In this document: positions 24,116 through 32,510 of the stretch, piece after piece | Layout of the letters: each line of letters opens with the position of its first letter | How positions within the stretch are numbered: the first letter of the stretch is position 1 | Source: Palsa-147 sp963771905 | GTDB lineage: Bacteria; Acidobacteriota; Terriglobia; Acidiferrales; UBA7541 | Direction: 5' to 3' | NCBI GenBank assembly: GCA_963771905.1 | Contig: CAVYVI010000015.1 | Coordinates: 186,001-250,000, forward strand | Length of the DNA: 64,000 nucleotides | The notes under the pieces: model-generated | Told to the model about the DNA's origin: nothing | Database searches by the model: none | Seen by the model: only the letters and a program-made list of their open reading frames with translations | Program-made: the position numbers and the translations under genes

Positions 24116-24150
24116 GACGCACCCAAAGAAGTAAGGGTGGAGGGATTGAA

Positions 24151-25593
24151 TTGACGCGCGAGCGCCACAAAACGGTCGGCGTGAAAGTCGGCAAAGTCCA
24201 GGTCGGCGGCGGCGCGCCCGTCGTCGTCCAGTCGATGACCAACACCGACACGGTCGACATTGCCTCGACCACGCAGCAGTGCTTCGAGCTCGCTCAGGCC
24301 GGCTCCGAACTCGTTCGCGTCACCGTCAATATTCCGGAAGCCGCCGCCGCCGTTCCTGAAATCAAGCAGCGCCTTCTCGATCAAGGCTGCGACGTTCCCA
24401 TCATCGGCGATTTTCATTACAACGGCCACGTCCTGCTCACCAAATATCCCAAGTGCGCCGAAGCTCTCGATAAATATCGCATCAATCCCGGCAACGTCGG
24501 CGCTCACGAACGCCGCGACGAACAATTTTCCACCATCTGCAAAGTCGCTCGCGATCACGGCAAGCCCGTGCGCATCGGCGTGAATGGCGGCTCGCTCAAT
24601 CAAGAGCTGGTGATGCAGAAAATGCAGGAGAACACCGACCGCGATCTCGGCCACACTTCCGAAGAAATTATCAACGAGTGCATGGTGCTCTCCGCGCTGC
24701 AATCCACCGATCTCGCTCTCGAAAACGGTTTGCGCAAGGATCAAATTATTATTTCGTGCAAAGTTTCGCGGCCGAACGATTTGGTTTCGATTTATCGCGA
24801 TCTCGCCTCGCGCACCGATCAGCCTCTGCATCTCGGCTTGACCGAAGCGGGCATGGGCGCGAAAGGACTCGTCTGGTCGTCGGCGTCGATGGGAATTCTG
24901 CTGAGCGAAGGCATCGGCGACACGATTCGCATTTCGCTCACGCCGCGGCCGAACGGAGATCGCCGCGATGAAGTCTACGCCGCGTGCGAACTTTTGCAGG
25001 CGCTCGCGATTCGCGCGTTCGCGCCGAGCGTCACCGCGTGTCCCGGCTGCGGCCGCACCACCAGCACCACCTTTCAGGAATTGGCTGAGCGCATTCAGGG
25101 CTACGTCCGCGACAAAATGCCCGAATGGAAAACGCAATACGACGGTGTCGAAAATTTGAAGCTCGCCGTGATGGGCTGCATCGTCAACGGCCCCGGCGAA
25201 TCGAAAGCATCCAACATCGGCATTAGTCTTCCCGGCACCGGCGAAGAGCCGAGCTGCCCCGTCTACATCGACGGCCAGAAATTCGTCACGCTGAAGGGAA
25301 ATTACGATCAGCTCTCCGCCGCCTTTCACGCGCTCGTCGACGATTACGTCACGACGAAATATCCGCGCCGCGATCCCGCTCTCATCGCCGCCTCCGGCGG
25401 TGCGAACGATTCCGCGCGCGCCGCGGATTCCGCAAGCGGCTCGAGCGCCGCGAACGATTCCGCTCGCCTCGCCGGCTCGGCTCGCGATTCGGTTTCCGGC
25501 GCGCGTGCGCCGCGCGATTCGAATGCAAGCGCCGAACGGGACAAGGAAAACGGCGCGGCCCCGGCTCCTTCTTCTTTGCGCGTCATCGCCTGA
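24151..25593 (+). CDS. ispG: IspG, 4-hydroxy-3-methylbut-2-en-1-yl diphosphate synthase
   Basis: The 480-residue protein starts at TTG 24151, with GGAGGG 9 bases before. It catalyses the reductive ring opening of ME-cPP to HMBPP in the MEP isoprenoid pathway, using a 4Fe-4S cluster. The N-terminal TIM barrel opens VGVKVGKVQVGGGAPVVVQS and continues with MTNTDTVDI; the C-terminal part carries cluster Cys in CPGCGR (about 296, 299) and MGCIVNGPGE (about 342). Residues about 410-480 form an Ala/Ser/Asp/Arg-rich tail with imperfect repeats (ANDSARAADS, ANDSARLAGS) not needed by the family. MFS gene 25597 starts 4 bases after the stop, so they are probably co-transcribed. Confidence 0.95.
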   Translation: MTRERHKTVGVKVGKVQVGGGAPVVVQSMTNTDTVDIASTTQQCFELAQAGSELVRVTVNIPEAAAAVPEIKQRLLDQGCDVPIIGDFHYNGHVLLTKYPKCAEALDKYRINPGNVGAHERRDEQFSTICKVARDHGKPVRIGVNGGSLNQELVMQKMQENTDRDLGHTSEEIINECMVLSALQSTDLALENGLRKDQIIISCKVSRPNDLVSIYRDLASRTDQPLHLGLTEAGMGAKGLVWSSASMGILLSEGIGDTIRISLTPRPNGDRRDEVYAACELLQALAIRAFAPSVTACPGCGRTTSTTFQELAERIQGYVRDKMPEWKTQYDGVENLKLAVMGCIVNGPGESKASNIGISLPGTGEEPSCPVYIDGQKFVTLKGNYDQLSAAFHALVDDYVTTKYPRRDPALIAASGGANDSARAADSASGSSAANDSARLAGSARDSVSGARAPRDSNASAERDKENGAAPAPSSLRVIA

Positions 25594-25596
25594 CCG

Positions 25597-26871
25597 ATGC
25601 CGCCGGAGTCGCAGCCGCCCGGCCCGCCGCGGAATTGGCGGCGGGGATTTTGGAGTCTGATCGTCACGCAGTTTCAGGGCGCGTTTAGCGACAACGCGCA
25701 AAAAAATCTCGTCATTCTTCTGATTTTGGGCGCCGGCCTTCCCCAAGCCGAAAAAGATCGCCTCGTCCCCTACGTTCTCGTTCTTTTCGCCGTGCCGTTT
25801 ATTTTATTTTCCATGGCCGGCGGATATTTGGCCGACCGCTACAGCAAGCGCTCCGCCGCGATCGGCACAAAATGTTTTGAGATCGTGGTGATGTGCGTCG
25901 CGGTCGTTGGTCTCGCGCGCGGAAATCTGGCGCTCGAACTTTCCGCGATATTTTTGATGAACACGGTGCAAGCGATTTTCGGCCCGACGAAATACGGATT
26001 GCTTCCGGAAATTCTTCCGCTCGACAAATTATCGTGGGGGAACGGCATACTCGAGCTGGGAACTTTTGTGGCGATTTTGACGGGCACGGTCGCGGCGGGA
26101 TTCATGTCCGAAGATTTTCGCGGGCGGCAAATCTGGTCGGGCGCGATTTTAGTTGCGCTGGCGATTTTCGGAGCGCTGGCGAGCCTGGGAATTACGCGGG
26201 TTCCCGCGGCGGATCCGCAAAAGAAATTCCGCGCGAATTTCGTAGGCGATTTGTGGGCGGAGATGAAGATCGCGCGGCGGGATCGCGTGCTGTGGATTGC
26301 GGTGCTCGCGAATACCTATTTCTGGTTTCTCGGCGGATTGCTGCAACCGATTATTTTGTTGTACGGAAAAGAAGTTTTGCTTCTCGGCGACAAGCAGAAT
26401 ACTTATTTGCAGGCCGCGCTCGCGATCGGGATTGGAATCGGAAGCCTTGCGGCCGGATATCTTTCGCGCGGGAAAATCGAATACGGATTAATTCCCGCGG
26501 GCGCGATTGGGTTGACGATTTTTGCGGCGAGCCTCGCGACGCCGGGGATTTCTTTTTTGGGCGTGGCGATTCTTCTCGGATTCGTGGGACTCTTCGCGGG
26601 ATTTTTTGCCGTGCCGGTGCTCGCGCTGATTCAGCATCGGCCGAGTCCGGAGCGCAAAGGAAGCATGCAGGCGGCGGCCAATTTGCTTTCGTTCGTGGGA
26701 GTATTTCTGGCGGCGGGGGCGTACCGGGCGCTGGTTACGGATTTGCATTTGACGCCGAGCGAAGTTTTTCTTGTGGGCTCAGGGCTCACGCTGCTGGCAA
26801 CGATTTACGTTTGCGTGGCGTTGCCGGAATGCGTCGCGCGGATGAAGGCGTGGGTGGGCGCGACATCATGA
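25597..26871 (+). CDS. MFS transporter, LplT-like (lysophospholipid flippase type)
   Basis: The 424-residue protein has about 12 hydrophobic segments and MFS loop motifs (GGYLADRYSKRSAAIG at the 2-3 loop). FGPTKYGLLPEILPLDKLSW and GNGILELGTFVAILTGTVAA are the pattern of LplT and of the MFS part of LplT-Aas fusions. These proteins move lysophospholipids to the inner leaflet for re-acylation. It starts 4 bases after ispG and its stop overlaps the ATG of the acyl-ligase-like gene (ATGA, 26868-26871), as expected for the LplT-Aas pair. The downstream partner is truncated, so the acylation step may be missing here. Confidence 0.85.
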   Translation: MPPESQPPGPPRNWRRGFWSLIVTQFQGAFSDNAQKNLVILLILGAGLPQAEKDRLVPYVLVLFAVPFILFSMAGGYLADRYSKRSAAIGTKCFEIVVMCVAVVGLARGNLALELSAIFLMNTVQAIFGPTKYGLLPEILPLDKLSWGNGILELGTFVAILTGTVAAGFMSEDFRGRQIWSGAILVALAIFGALASLGITRVPAADPQKKFRANFVGDLWAEMKIARRDRVLWIAVLANTYFWFLGGLLQPIILLYGKEVLLLGDKQNTYLQAALAIGIGIGSLAAGYLSRGKIEYGLIPAGAIGLTIFAASLATPGISFLGVAILLGFVGLFAGFFAVPVLALIQHRPSPERKGSMQAAANLLSFVGVFLAAGAYRALVTDLHLTPSEVFLVGSGLTLLATIYVCVALPECVARMKAWVGATS

Positions 26872-27854
26872 CCGGCACGCCGGACGCAGCTTCTTCTGCG
26901 GGCTCGACGGACGCGGCGCGCGCGGCGGAAGCGATGACACTGACGACTGCGCTGATTCGCGGCGCGCACCGGCATTTTCATCGGTTTGCGATGGCGGACG
27001 CGCGAAGGCCGCGAATGACGGCGGGCGCGGTTTTGCTCGGGGCGATATTTTTTGCGCGGCGGCTGAAACAATTCTGGCGAGAAGAGAAAACGGTTGGGAT
27101 TTTGCTGCCACCGTCGGTTCCCGCGGCGCTGGTGAATTTTGCGGCGACGCTTGCGGGAAAAGCTGTTGTGAATTTCGATTACACGATGCCGCAGGAAATG
27201 CTGGAGGAATGCGCGAAGAAATGCGGCGTTGAATCGGTGGTGACGTTGAAGGTGGTGGTGGATTATTTACCGGTGAAGCTGCCCGGGCAAATTCTTTTTC
27301 TCGACGAGGCGGCCGCGCATCCGAGTTTCTCCGAAAAAAGAGCGGCGCTGTTTTTGTGGCCGCTGCCGGCGCGGCGAATTGAAAGAAAACTGAGCGACGG
27401 CGCGCTGGCAGCGTCAAGCGCGGCGGCGAAATATTTGACGGAGACCGCGAGCGGCGGATTTGCGGCGGCGATTGACACGCATGCAGAAATCGCAGCGCGC
27501 GTCGAAGCGATGCAGCGTCAATTAGGAATCGGCGCGGAAGATACGATCCTGGGCGCGCTGCCATTTTGCGATTCGTTTGGATACGAGACGGGATTGTGGC
27601 TGCCGGCGATCTCTGGAGTGGGGATCACGTATCACACGAATGCGCTGGACGCGGCGAGCGTGAGCGAGACGATCCGCGATTATCAGATTACGGTGTTGCC
27701 GACGACGGCGGATTGTCTCGAGATTTACACGCGGGAATGGAGGCGTGAAGATGTTGCGAGTCTTCGCGTCGTCTTCACGGGCGACGAAATTGTGCCGGAG
27801 GCGCTCGCGAAGGAATTCGAATCACGATTCGGGGTACGACCGATGCGGGGATGA
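26868..27854 (+). CDS. Truncated AMP-dependent acyl-ACP/acyl-CoA ligase relative (Aas-type), missing P-loop
   Basis: ATG 26868 overlaps the MFS stop and gives 328 residues; the open frame further upstream lies inside the MFS gene. It contains the N-terminal and middle parts of an Aas-like ligase: VGILLPPSVPAALVNFAATL, VNFDYTMPQEMLEECAKKCG, LGALPFCDSFGYETGLWLPA, then GITYHTNALDAASVSETIRD. The conserved Ser/Thr/Gly phosphate loop (TSGSEGTPK in relatives) is replaced by SGGFAAAIDTHAEI. It ends at ESRFGVRPMRG, just before the motif GYGxTE and the whole C-terminal domain. Catalysis as an adenylating enzyme is therefore unlikely. It is either a decayed gene or a repurposed binding protein. Confidence 0.75.
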   Translation: MTGTPDAASSAGSTDAARAAEAMTLTTALIRGAHRHFHRFAMADARRPRMTAGAVLLGAIFFARRLKQFWREEKTVGILLPPSVPAALVNFAATLAGKAVVNFDYTMPQEMLEECAKKCGVESVVTLKVVVDYLPVKLPGQILFLDEAAAHPSFSEKRAALFLWPLPARRIERKLSDGALAASSAAAKYLTETASGGFAAAIDTHAEIAARVEAMQRQLGIGAEDTILGALPFCDSFGYETGLWLPAISGVGITYHTNALDAASVSETIRDYQITVLPTTADCLEIYTREWRREDVASLRVVFTGDEIVPEALAKEFESRFGVRPMRG

Positions 27855-28282
27855 GTTTTTGTCGCGCGTGCGAGCGCGTTGCGTCCGCTTCGCGCTGACC
27901 CAAACAGTTATTTCGGCGAGAAGGGTGTGTACCCGCTAATCAGCGAGCCAAGATTCGGGTGCAGAGGAAACCAGAATTGGCGTGTAGCGCGTACACGTGG
28001 GGCAGCCGACGGCCCAGACGTCAGGGTTATTTCCGTTTCGTCCGTGGCCGTCTTCTGGTGTGCTCGTGAACGTTGACTTCACCGTACCCGCCATTAGGGC
28101 CATTCGCTTGAGGAGATTTGCCAATGTTGGGCACATCGGCAAGGTGTGCACGGATGTCTCTAAGATCGTACGAGCTGTCGCACATCGTACAGCATCTAGA
28201 CGCGATGGATTGCATCACCAACGGGTCGTTCGATTCCATCGAATATTCTCCTGCCAATCCGGGTTGATGGGTTAGAACCAGC
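27855..28282. other. Spacer after the truncated ligase
   Basis: No clear gene. Two overlapping minus-strand frames (about 27936-28311) contain CCTMCDSSYDLRDIRAHLAD and CPTCTRYTPILVS; they could be two halves of a frameshifted Cys-containing small protein. No ribosome site or family supports a call. Confidence 0.4.
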
Positions 28283-28639
28283 TTAACGTTCCCCAGCCTT
28301 GTCTTCGTCAATAAACTGCTTACTCAGGTTGTGCCGGTCAATAAAATCCCGCATCCGGACCATCGATATGCCTTCGGTTACATGCAAGATGAGCAAGTAG
28401 TGCTCTTCATCCCCCGGATTGACGCTCAAGCAAGTGGACATCTCGTCGTTCATAGCTGCCAAAGTTAGAATCGACACATCACCGCCCTTGTTGTCCGAAT
28501 TCAGTCGTCCGGCCCAATGCAGCACGTCGGCCCGACAGTGCTCGACCGTAGGAGGGTGCTTGACCTCCTGGGTGCCGCCGCTGGGGACAAACGCGGCCAA
28601 CGCTAAGAGACATATGGGTGCCCGTTTAATTTTCATCAT
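28283..28639 (-). CDS. Small exported hypothetical protein
   Basis: From ATG 28639 (GGAG upstream) the product has 118 residues. Residues 1-25 (MMKIKRAPICLLALAAFVPS) are a short signal sequence. The mature part contains two Cys (EHCRADVLHWAGRL and MNDEMSTCLSVNPGDEEHYL) that could form a disulfide, followed by LILHVTEGISMVRMRDFIDR. Its charged C-terminus is DEDKAGER. No family was recognised. It is transcribed away from the small gene at 29012. Confidence 0.6.
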   Translation of the reverse strand: MMKIKRAPICLLALAAFVPSGGTQEVKHPPTVEHCRADVLHWAGRLNSDNKGGDVSILTLAAMNDEMSTCLSVNPGDEEHYLLILHVTEGISMVRMRDFIDRHNLSKQFIDEDKAGER

Positions 28640-28651
28640 ATCTCCGCTCAT

Positions 28652-29011
28652 CTCGGCGATGTCTACGTCTATTACTTGGCACCGATCACTGTGTGCAGGT
28701 GATCTTTACCGGCCACGCAAGAGCCGAAGCGGCCGTCGCGGTGATTAGTTGAGTTTCGCTAGCGGTGCCCACCAAACTCGACGCTTCATGATGCTGCCTC
28801 GTTTCGACGTGCTTTTCGTTGTGGCCCGGCGCCGGTGCGACTAGCAGGCTGCTCGCGAGCACCAACGCGCATGCCGTCATCATCACACGCGATCTCGGTA
28901 CAGCGATATCGTTCGCTGTCATCCCGGTCATGCCCCTCAGGGGCAAGCTTACCACGGCAATTTCAGCATATTAAGCAACTCACTTGACGGCGATTTTCAT
29001 TTTTCCACGCT
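28652..29011. other. Spacer, possible tiny exported peptide
   Basis: A minus-strand frame (to 28955) contains RVMMTACALVLASSLLVAPA, a signal-like stretch, but the rest is short and without pattern; not called as a gene. GCCCCTCAGGGGC near 28931 is a small palindrome of the repeat type seen at about 23490. Confidence 0.4.
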
Positions 29012-29221
29012 GTGCGCGTGAAATTGCGAGATCACCCGAATATACGGTGGAAAGGGGCGCGCGCGTGGCCGCCCAGTTTTGGCGGAGCTTACGGTGCAAC
29101 GCAGCGCACCCCTGGAGGCGAACGAATCATCCTCTCGGACGTCAAACGTTCCCCCTGTGGTGGGTCGGATCACGGTTTAATGCTGGTCACGGATCTTGAT
29201 GGCCACCGGCCCAGGTACTGA
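29012..29221 (+). CDS. Short conserved protein, probably truncated
   Basis: A GTG start at 29012 gives 69 residues: VKLRDHPNIRWKGARAWPPS, FGGAYGATQRTPGGERIILS, DVKRSPCGGSDHGLMLVTDL, then DGHRPRY. The KLxDHPxIxWxG..xWPP.........PxGE...L.xV pattern recalls a small bacterial protein family of about 90-100 residues. After the strand LMLVTDLDG the homology is lost and a stop follows. The function is unknown even for full-length relatives. It is either a truncated copy or a shorter variant. Confidence 0.45.
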   Translation: MRVKLRDHPNIRWKGARAWPPSFGGAYGATQRTPGGERIILSDVKRSPCGGSDHGLMLVTDLDGHRPRY

Positions 29222-29365
29222 AACAAAATTCACAGGCAGGGGAAAACAAGCACCCACGAGCTAACTACTGGGATTACGGTTCGGCCAACTGCCGGCTGCC
29301 CAGAGGTAACTATTCTTGTAATACATCCGGGCCGGGAGTACGATGGGCGGAATGAGTCCTACCTG

Positions 29366-30238
29366 ATGCTGCGATTCGCATTTCGCGATCGTCCTGCCGT
29401 GCATCCCTACACCGTTGGTGTGGTCGCGTGGATAGTTGCCGTGGGCGCGCTGGTGCTGTGTTTCGGGCCGCGAAGCGACGCGCAGACGAAGGCTACCAAT
29501 GCGGTGGACATCAAGCTGCCGGGGCGCGCGACGGTGAAGAGCGAGACGCTGATTGTGTATCGCGACATGTCGCAGACCAGCGGCACGGTGAAGACGCTCA
29601 AGAAGGGCGACGCGCTGGTGTATGGATTCGAAATTCAGATGGAGAACGACGACTGGTGCAAAATCCGGGAAGCCGGATCGAGCCAGTGGCTTGGATTCGT
29701 GGACTGCACGCAACTGATACGCGTCAAGCCGCCCGTATTTCCCGAGTACGCCGCCGTAGTTCTTACGGGGTCGGCGTCCGCGAGAGCGAGCGCCGGAGGA
29801 GACACGGGCGTGACAAGGGCAACTACAGTCCCCGCGCCGGATTTTACGTTGCAGGATTTATCCGGAAACACGGTCACCTTGAGCAGTCTAAGGGGACGCC
29901 CGGTGCTGCTGGATTTTTGGGCGAGCTGGTGCCCGCCATGCCGGGCGGAGATGCCGGTGCTGGAAAAATTGTCCCGGGAGTATGCCGGACGAGGGCTCGT
30001 GGTGATTGGGGTTAATGTGGGCGAGCCGCGAGGAACGGTTGCGCAATTCATCGGGCAGCACGGGTATTCGTACACGGTGGTGCTGGATCAGAATGAGAAC
30101 GTTTCGATGCTTTACAATGCGCGGGCGTTGCCGACGTTGGTGGTGATTGACGGAAACGGGAACGTGGAGGGGTACGGGCAAGGCACGCGGACCGAGTCCG
30201 AACTCTTCGCGAGTCTTCGCCAGGCTGGTTTGCAGTAA
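29366..30238 (+). CDS. TlpA-like thioredoxin-domain protein with SH3-like domain
   Basis: The 290-residue protein has an N-terminal signal/anchor (VVAWIVAVGALVLCFGPRSD). It is followed by a bacterial SH3-like domain (about 50-125: KSETLIVYRDMSQTSGTVKT, DDWCKIREAGSSQWLGFVDC) and a TlpA/ResA-type thioredoxin domain. The active site is FWASWCPPCRAEMPVLEKLS (WCPPC, about 188-192), with the cis-Pro segment in RALPTLVVIDGNG. It probably reduces disulfides on the periplasmic side, for example in cytochrome maturation, with the SH3 part binding a partner or cell wall. The arrangement SH3 then TlpA is uncommon. It is not in an obvious operon. Confidence 0.85.
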   Translation: MLRFAFRDRPAVHPYTVGVVAWIVAVGALVLCFGPRSDAQTKATNAVDIKLPGRATVKSETLIVYRDMSQTSGTVKTLKKGDALVYGFEIQMENDDWCKIREAGSSQWLGFVDCTQLIRVKPPVFPEYAAVVLTGSASARASAGGDTGVTRATTVPAPDFTLQDLSGNTVTLSSLRGRPVLLDFWASWCPPCRAEMPVLEKLSREYAGRGLVVIGVNVGEPRGTVAQFIGQHGYSYTVVLDQNENVSMLYNARALPTLVVIDGNGNVEGYGQGTRTESELFASLRQAGLQ

Positions 30239-30372
30239 GGCGTCCTGCCAAGATCGTTTTTTCATCCCGCAGCGAAATGCGATAGGGATATCTTTTTTTC
30301 GTGATGCATCGTCACGGAGAATTGTTCGGAGAGTTGAATGGGGAAACTACCGATTCAATTTATCCGGCGCGC

Positions 30373-31431
30373 TTAGAGAAGATGGTTGATCTGAAGGAAA
30401 AAGTAGAAGCAACCGACCGCGAGGAGTGCGCCCCCGAAAACCTTCAGCTTCGCTTTCCAGAGGGTGTTGCCCACGAGCTGGGCTTCCGGCTCGCAGGAAA
30501 TCTCGAACAAGCTTTCGTTCCAGCCGTTTACGAGCATGTTGTGGTCGAGTTCATCGACGGGGTTCGGATTTTCGACGCACGTGCCGATGATTTCGTATTC
30601 GGTTCCGGGAAGCACGACTTTTTCCGTCAGCTTGTATCGTCCCGTGCCGGCTGAAACGAAGTGATCGTGTGTAGGAGCGCTCTGCGCCGCGGCGGCCGGA
30701 GGCACGCCGGGAGGCGTGGTTGCCGGCGGCGTCAGCCCGCGCAGCAATTCGAGGAATTCCTGCTCCGTGTGATCCACTGCCGGATCGTTCGCCGCTGCAG
30801 GAGTATCGAGCTGCGTTTGAGGCCACCGGGTGGTGTGCACCCAGCCGGTAAATTGGACGTACTGGAGAAGCTCATCGTCGGTCGGCGGGACATATGGCGC
30901 GGGCGGCGCGTCGACGCCGCCGATTCCGTAGGAACTTGTCGCGTCGTCGCTGTCTACCACTCGTTCCGCGGTCTCTGCGAGGTCGCAGACCGCGCCGTGC
31001 AAATCCACCAGAATTTTTCCAGAATCGTCGGAGATATGAAAGAGCGGGCCGTCAGCGTCGACGCGCAGGCTGTGCCAGGAGCCGTTCTGGCCGTCGTCGG
31101 TCCATTGCTGGATGTCGACGCGGAAAAAACAGCAAGGCGTCCGGCTGACGGGACTGAGAATCGCGCCGGTTGATTCCGCCGTTCCGCGGACGTTGACCAG
31201 GCCGATCGCAGCGCTGACGATGGGGATGCGCGGGGTGTCCGCGATCACCCGATACTTGCGATATTCACGGAAGCCCAAGAAAAAGAATACGACGCCGGTG
31301 ACGAAGCCTATCGCCAACTGAATGTCGGGGTCGGAATTGGTGGTTAGCACAGCGCCTCCGAGTTGCCGGGATTTTATCCATTTCGTCAAGTATACGGCAA
31401 TGTATTTGAGCGGTGGGACGCGGTGGATCAC
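30373..31431 (-). CDS. GIDE-domain membrane protein
   Basis: The 352-residue protein has an N-terminal helix (IQLAIGFVTGVVFFFLGFRE, about 37-56) and a C-terminal helix (VFGGALLAVGCFYFFLQINH). Between them lies a GIDE domain of the type found in the mitochondrial E3 ligase MULAN and in bacterial LemA-associated proteins: IGLVNVRGTAESTGAILSPV, SRTPCCFFRVDIQQWTDDGQ, DGPLFHISDDSGKILVDLHG, and later YKLTEKVVLPGTEYEIIGTC. A Pro/Thr-rich insertion (about 200-245) interrupts the domain. No RING finger is present. In bacteria such proteins are envelope proteins of unknown function. Confidence 0.78.
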   Translation of the reverse strand: MIHRVPPLKYIAVYLTKWIKSRQLGGAVLTTNSDPDIQLAIGFVTGVVFFFLGFREYRKYRVIADTPRIPIVSAAIGLVNVRGTAESTGAILSPVSRTPCCFFRVDIQQWTDDGQNGSWHSLRVDADGPLFHISDDSGKILVDLHGAVCDLAETAERVVDSDDATSSYGIGGVDAPPAPYVPPTDDELLQYVQFTGWVHTTRWPQTQLDTPAAANDPAVDHTEQEFLELLRGLTPPATTPPGVPPAAAAQSAPTHDHFVSAGTGRYKLTEKVVLPGTEYEIIGTCVENPNPVDELDHNMLVNGWNESLFEISCEPEAQLVGNTLWKAKLKVFGGALLAVGCFYFFLQINHLL

Positions 31432-31637
31432 GAAAGTGCTATCCCTCCTCGCGTTCCCTGCTCATGCAGGATTTTTCGGAGAATTCGATGAGGAAGCCGT
31501 CTTTGAGAATTTGTCGCGATGGGCGAAGAGGGGCCGTAATCGAAAACATGGCGCGAGGATTGAACGCGGATGGGTGGTGGGTGTAGGTTGTAGTTTGACC
31601 GGGAAGTGAAGATGGAAATCCCGGCTGGGACTGACAC

Positions 31638-32348
31638 ATGAAACGACGACCGACACGTGCTGCGGTTCGCGCCATGCTGGCGGTTGCGGTGGTCATCACG
31701 ACGGCTCCAGTTCTCTTCGCGCAAAAGAAGCATCCGAAATTCACTCCTCCGGAGCTGGCCACGGCGGCCGACATCAACTACCCAATCAGCAGCGCCGTTT
31801 CGGGAGTCGTCGCTGTGGCGGTTACCTTGGACGGCGCGGGGACGATCAAAGGGACCTACGTTCTGCGCGACATTCCATCACTGACCTCGCCGGTGCTGCT
31901 CTCGATCCAGAATTGGACGTTTAAGCCGGCCATGCAAGACGGCAAAGGGATCGACTCAACCATCGTCGTGAACATCGCGTACAACCCCGGTGATTACCGG
32001 CTCGGAGGCGCGGAGAGTCCCGTCCTTGGCCAGGAAATGAAAACCCTTTCGCCGGACGCGAACGGGTACCTGCCGGCGAAAACGAATGTTGCCGCGTGGG
32101 CGGAATATCCATTGAATAGCGTCGCCCAGGGCGCAGTGGTGATGGACGCGCGTGTGAACCGAAGAGGCCGGGTGACGCATGTAACGGCGGTTTGGAACAT
32201 GCCGCCGCTGGAAAAAGCGTCAGCCAACGCGGCAAAGAAGTGGACGTTCGAGCCGGCCGCGTTAGATGGCAGGCCCATTGGCGCGAACACGGTCATCGGC
32301 TACGTCTTCCGCCCACCGAACATAGCGTCTCCCGTCGCGCGACCCTGA
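31638..32348 (+). CDS. Exported protein with two TonB-C-like domains
   Basis: The 236-residue protein has a signal peptide (AVRAMLAVAVVITTAPVLFA, cut after VLFAQ). Two similar halves follow. AADINYPISSAVSGVVAVAV leads to VLLSIQNWTFKPAMQDGKGI, and AAWAEYPLNSVAQGAVVMDA leads to ASANAAKKWTFEPAALDGRP. Both have the YP...G.V...V.....G.V...........A...W.F.PA pattern of TonB C-terminal domains. Because it has no membrane-spanning energy-coupling N-terminus, it is unlikely to be a true TonB; Acidobacteria have many such periplasmic proteins. The kinase gene at 32511 follows in the same direction. Confidence 0.75.
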   Translation: MKRRPTRAAVRAMLAVAVVITTAPVLFAQKKHPKFTPPELATAADINYPISSAVSGVVAVAVTLDGAGTIKGTYVLRDIPSLTSPVLLSIQNWTFKPAMQDGKGIDSTIVVNIAYNPGDYRLGGAESPVLGQEMKTLSPDANGYLPAKTNVAAWAEYPLNSVAQGAVVMDARVNRRGRVTHVTAVWNMPPLEKASANAAKKWTFEPAALDGRPIGANTVIGYVFRPPNIASPVARP

Positions 32349-32510
32349 GAAATCCGAACGCACCCCCAGGGCAATACATAGAGGGCGAAACTTAGCGTCC
32401 CAGGACCCAGGTCGCGCTGCACGGCGGAATCGACCAGCGTTGACTTGCCACAGTGACGGGACCTAAGATGGCGCGACGCAAAAAGGGAAAATCGAGGCAC
32501 ACGCGAAGAC

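Larger units (their letters stand above)
23154..24150. other. Repeat-rich spacer, about 1 kb
   Basis: There is no credible gene. Open frames on both strands translate the repeats. The spacer holds GTTTATCCTGAGTCC-type palindromic repeats (23427-23561), two copies of repeat family 1 (period 201 bases) and the structured leader before ispG (24050-24115). Confidence 0.7.

Noticed and set aside
25893..26867. Long plus-strand open frame continuous with the acyl-ligase-like gene
   Set aside because: It lies within the MFS gene in another frame; its translation is Arg/Gly-rich and the real gene has an ATGA start at 26868.
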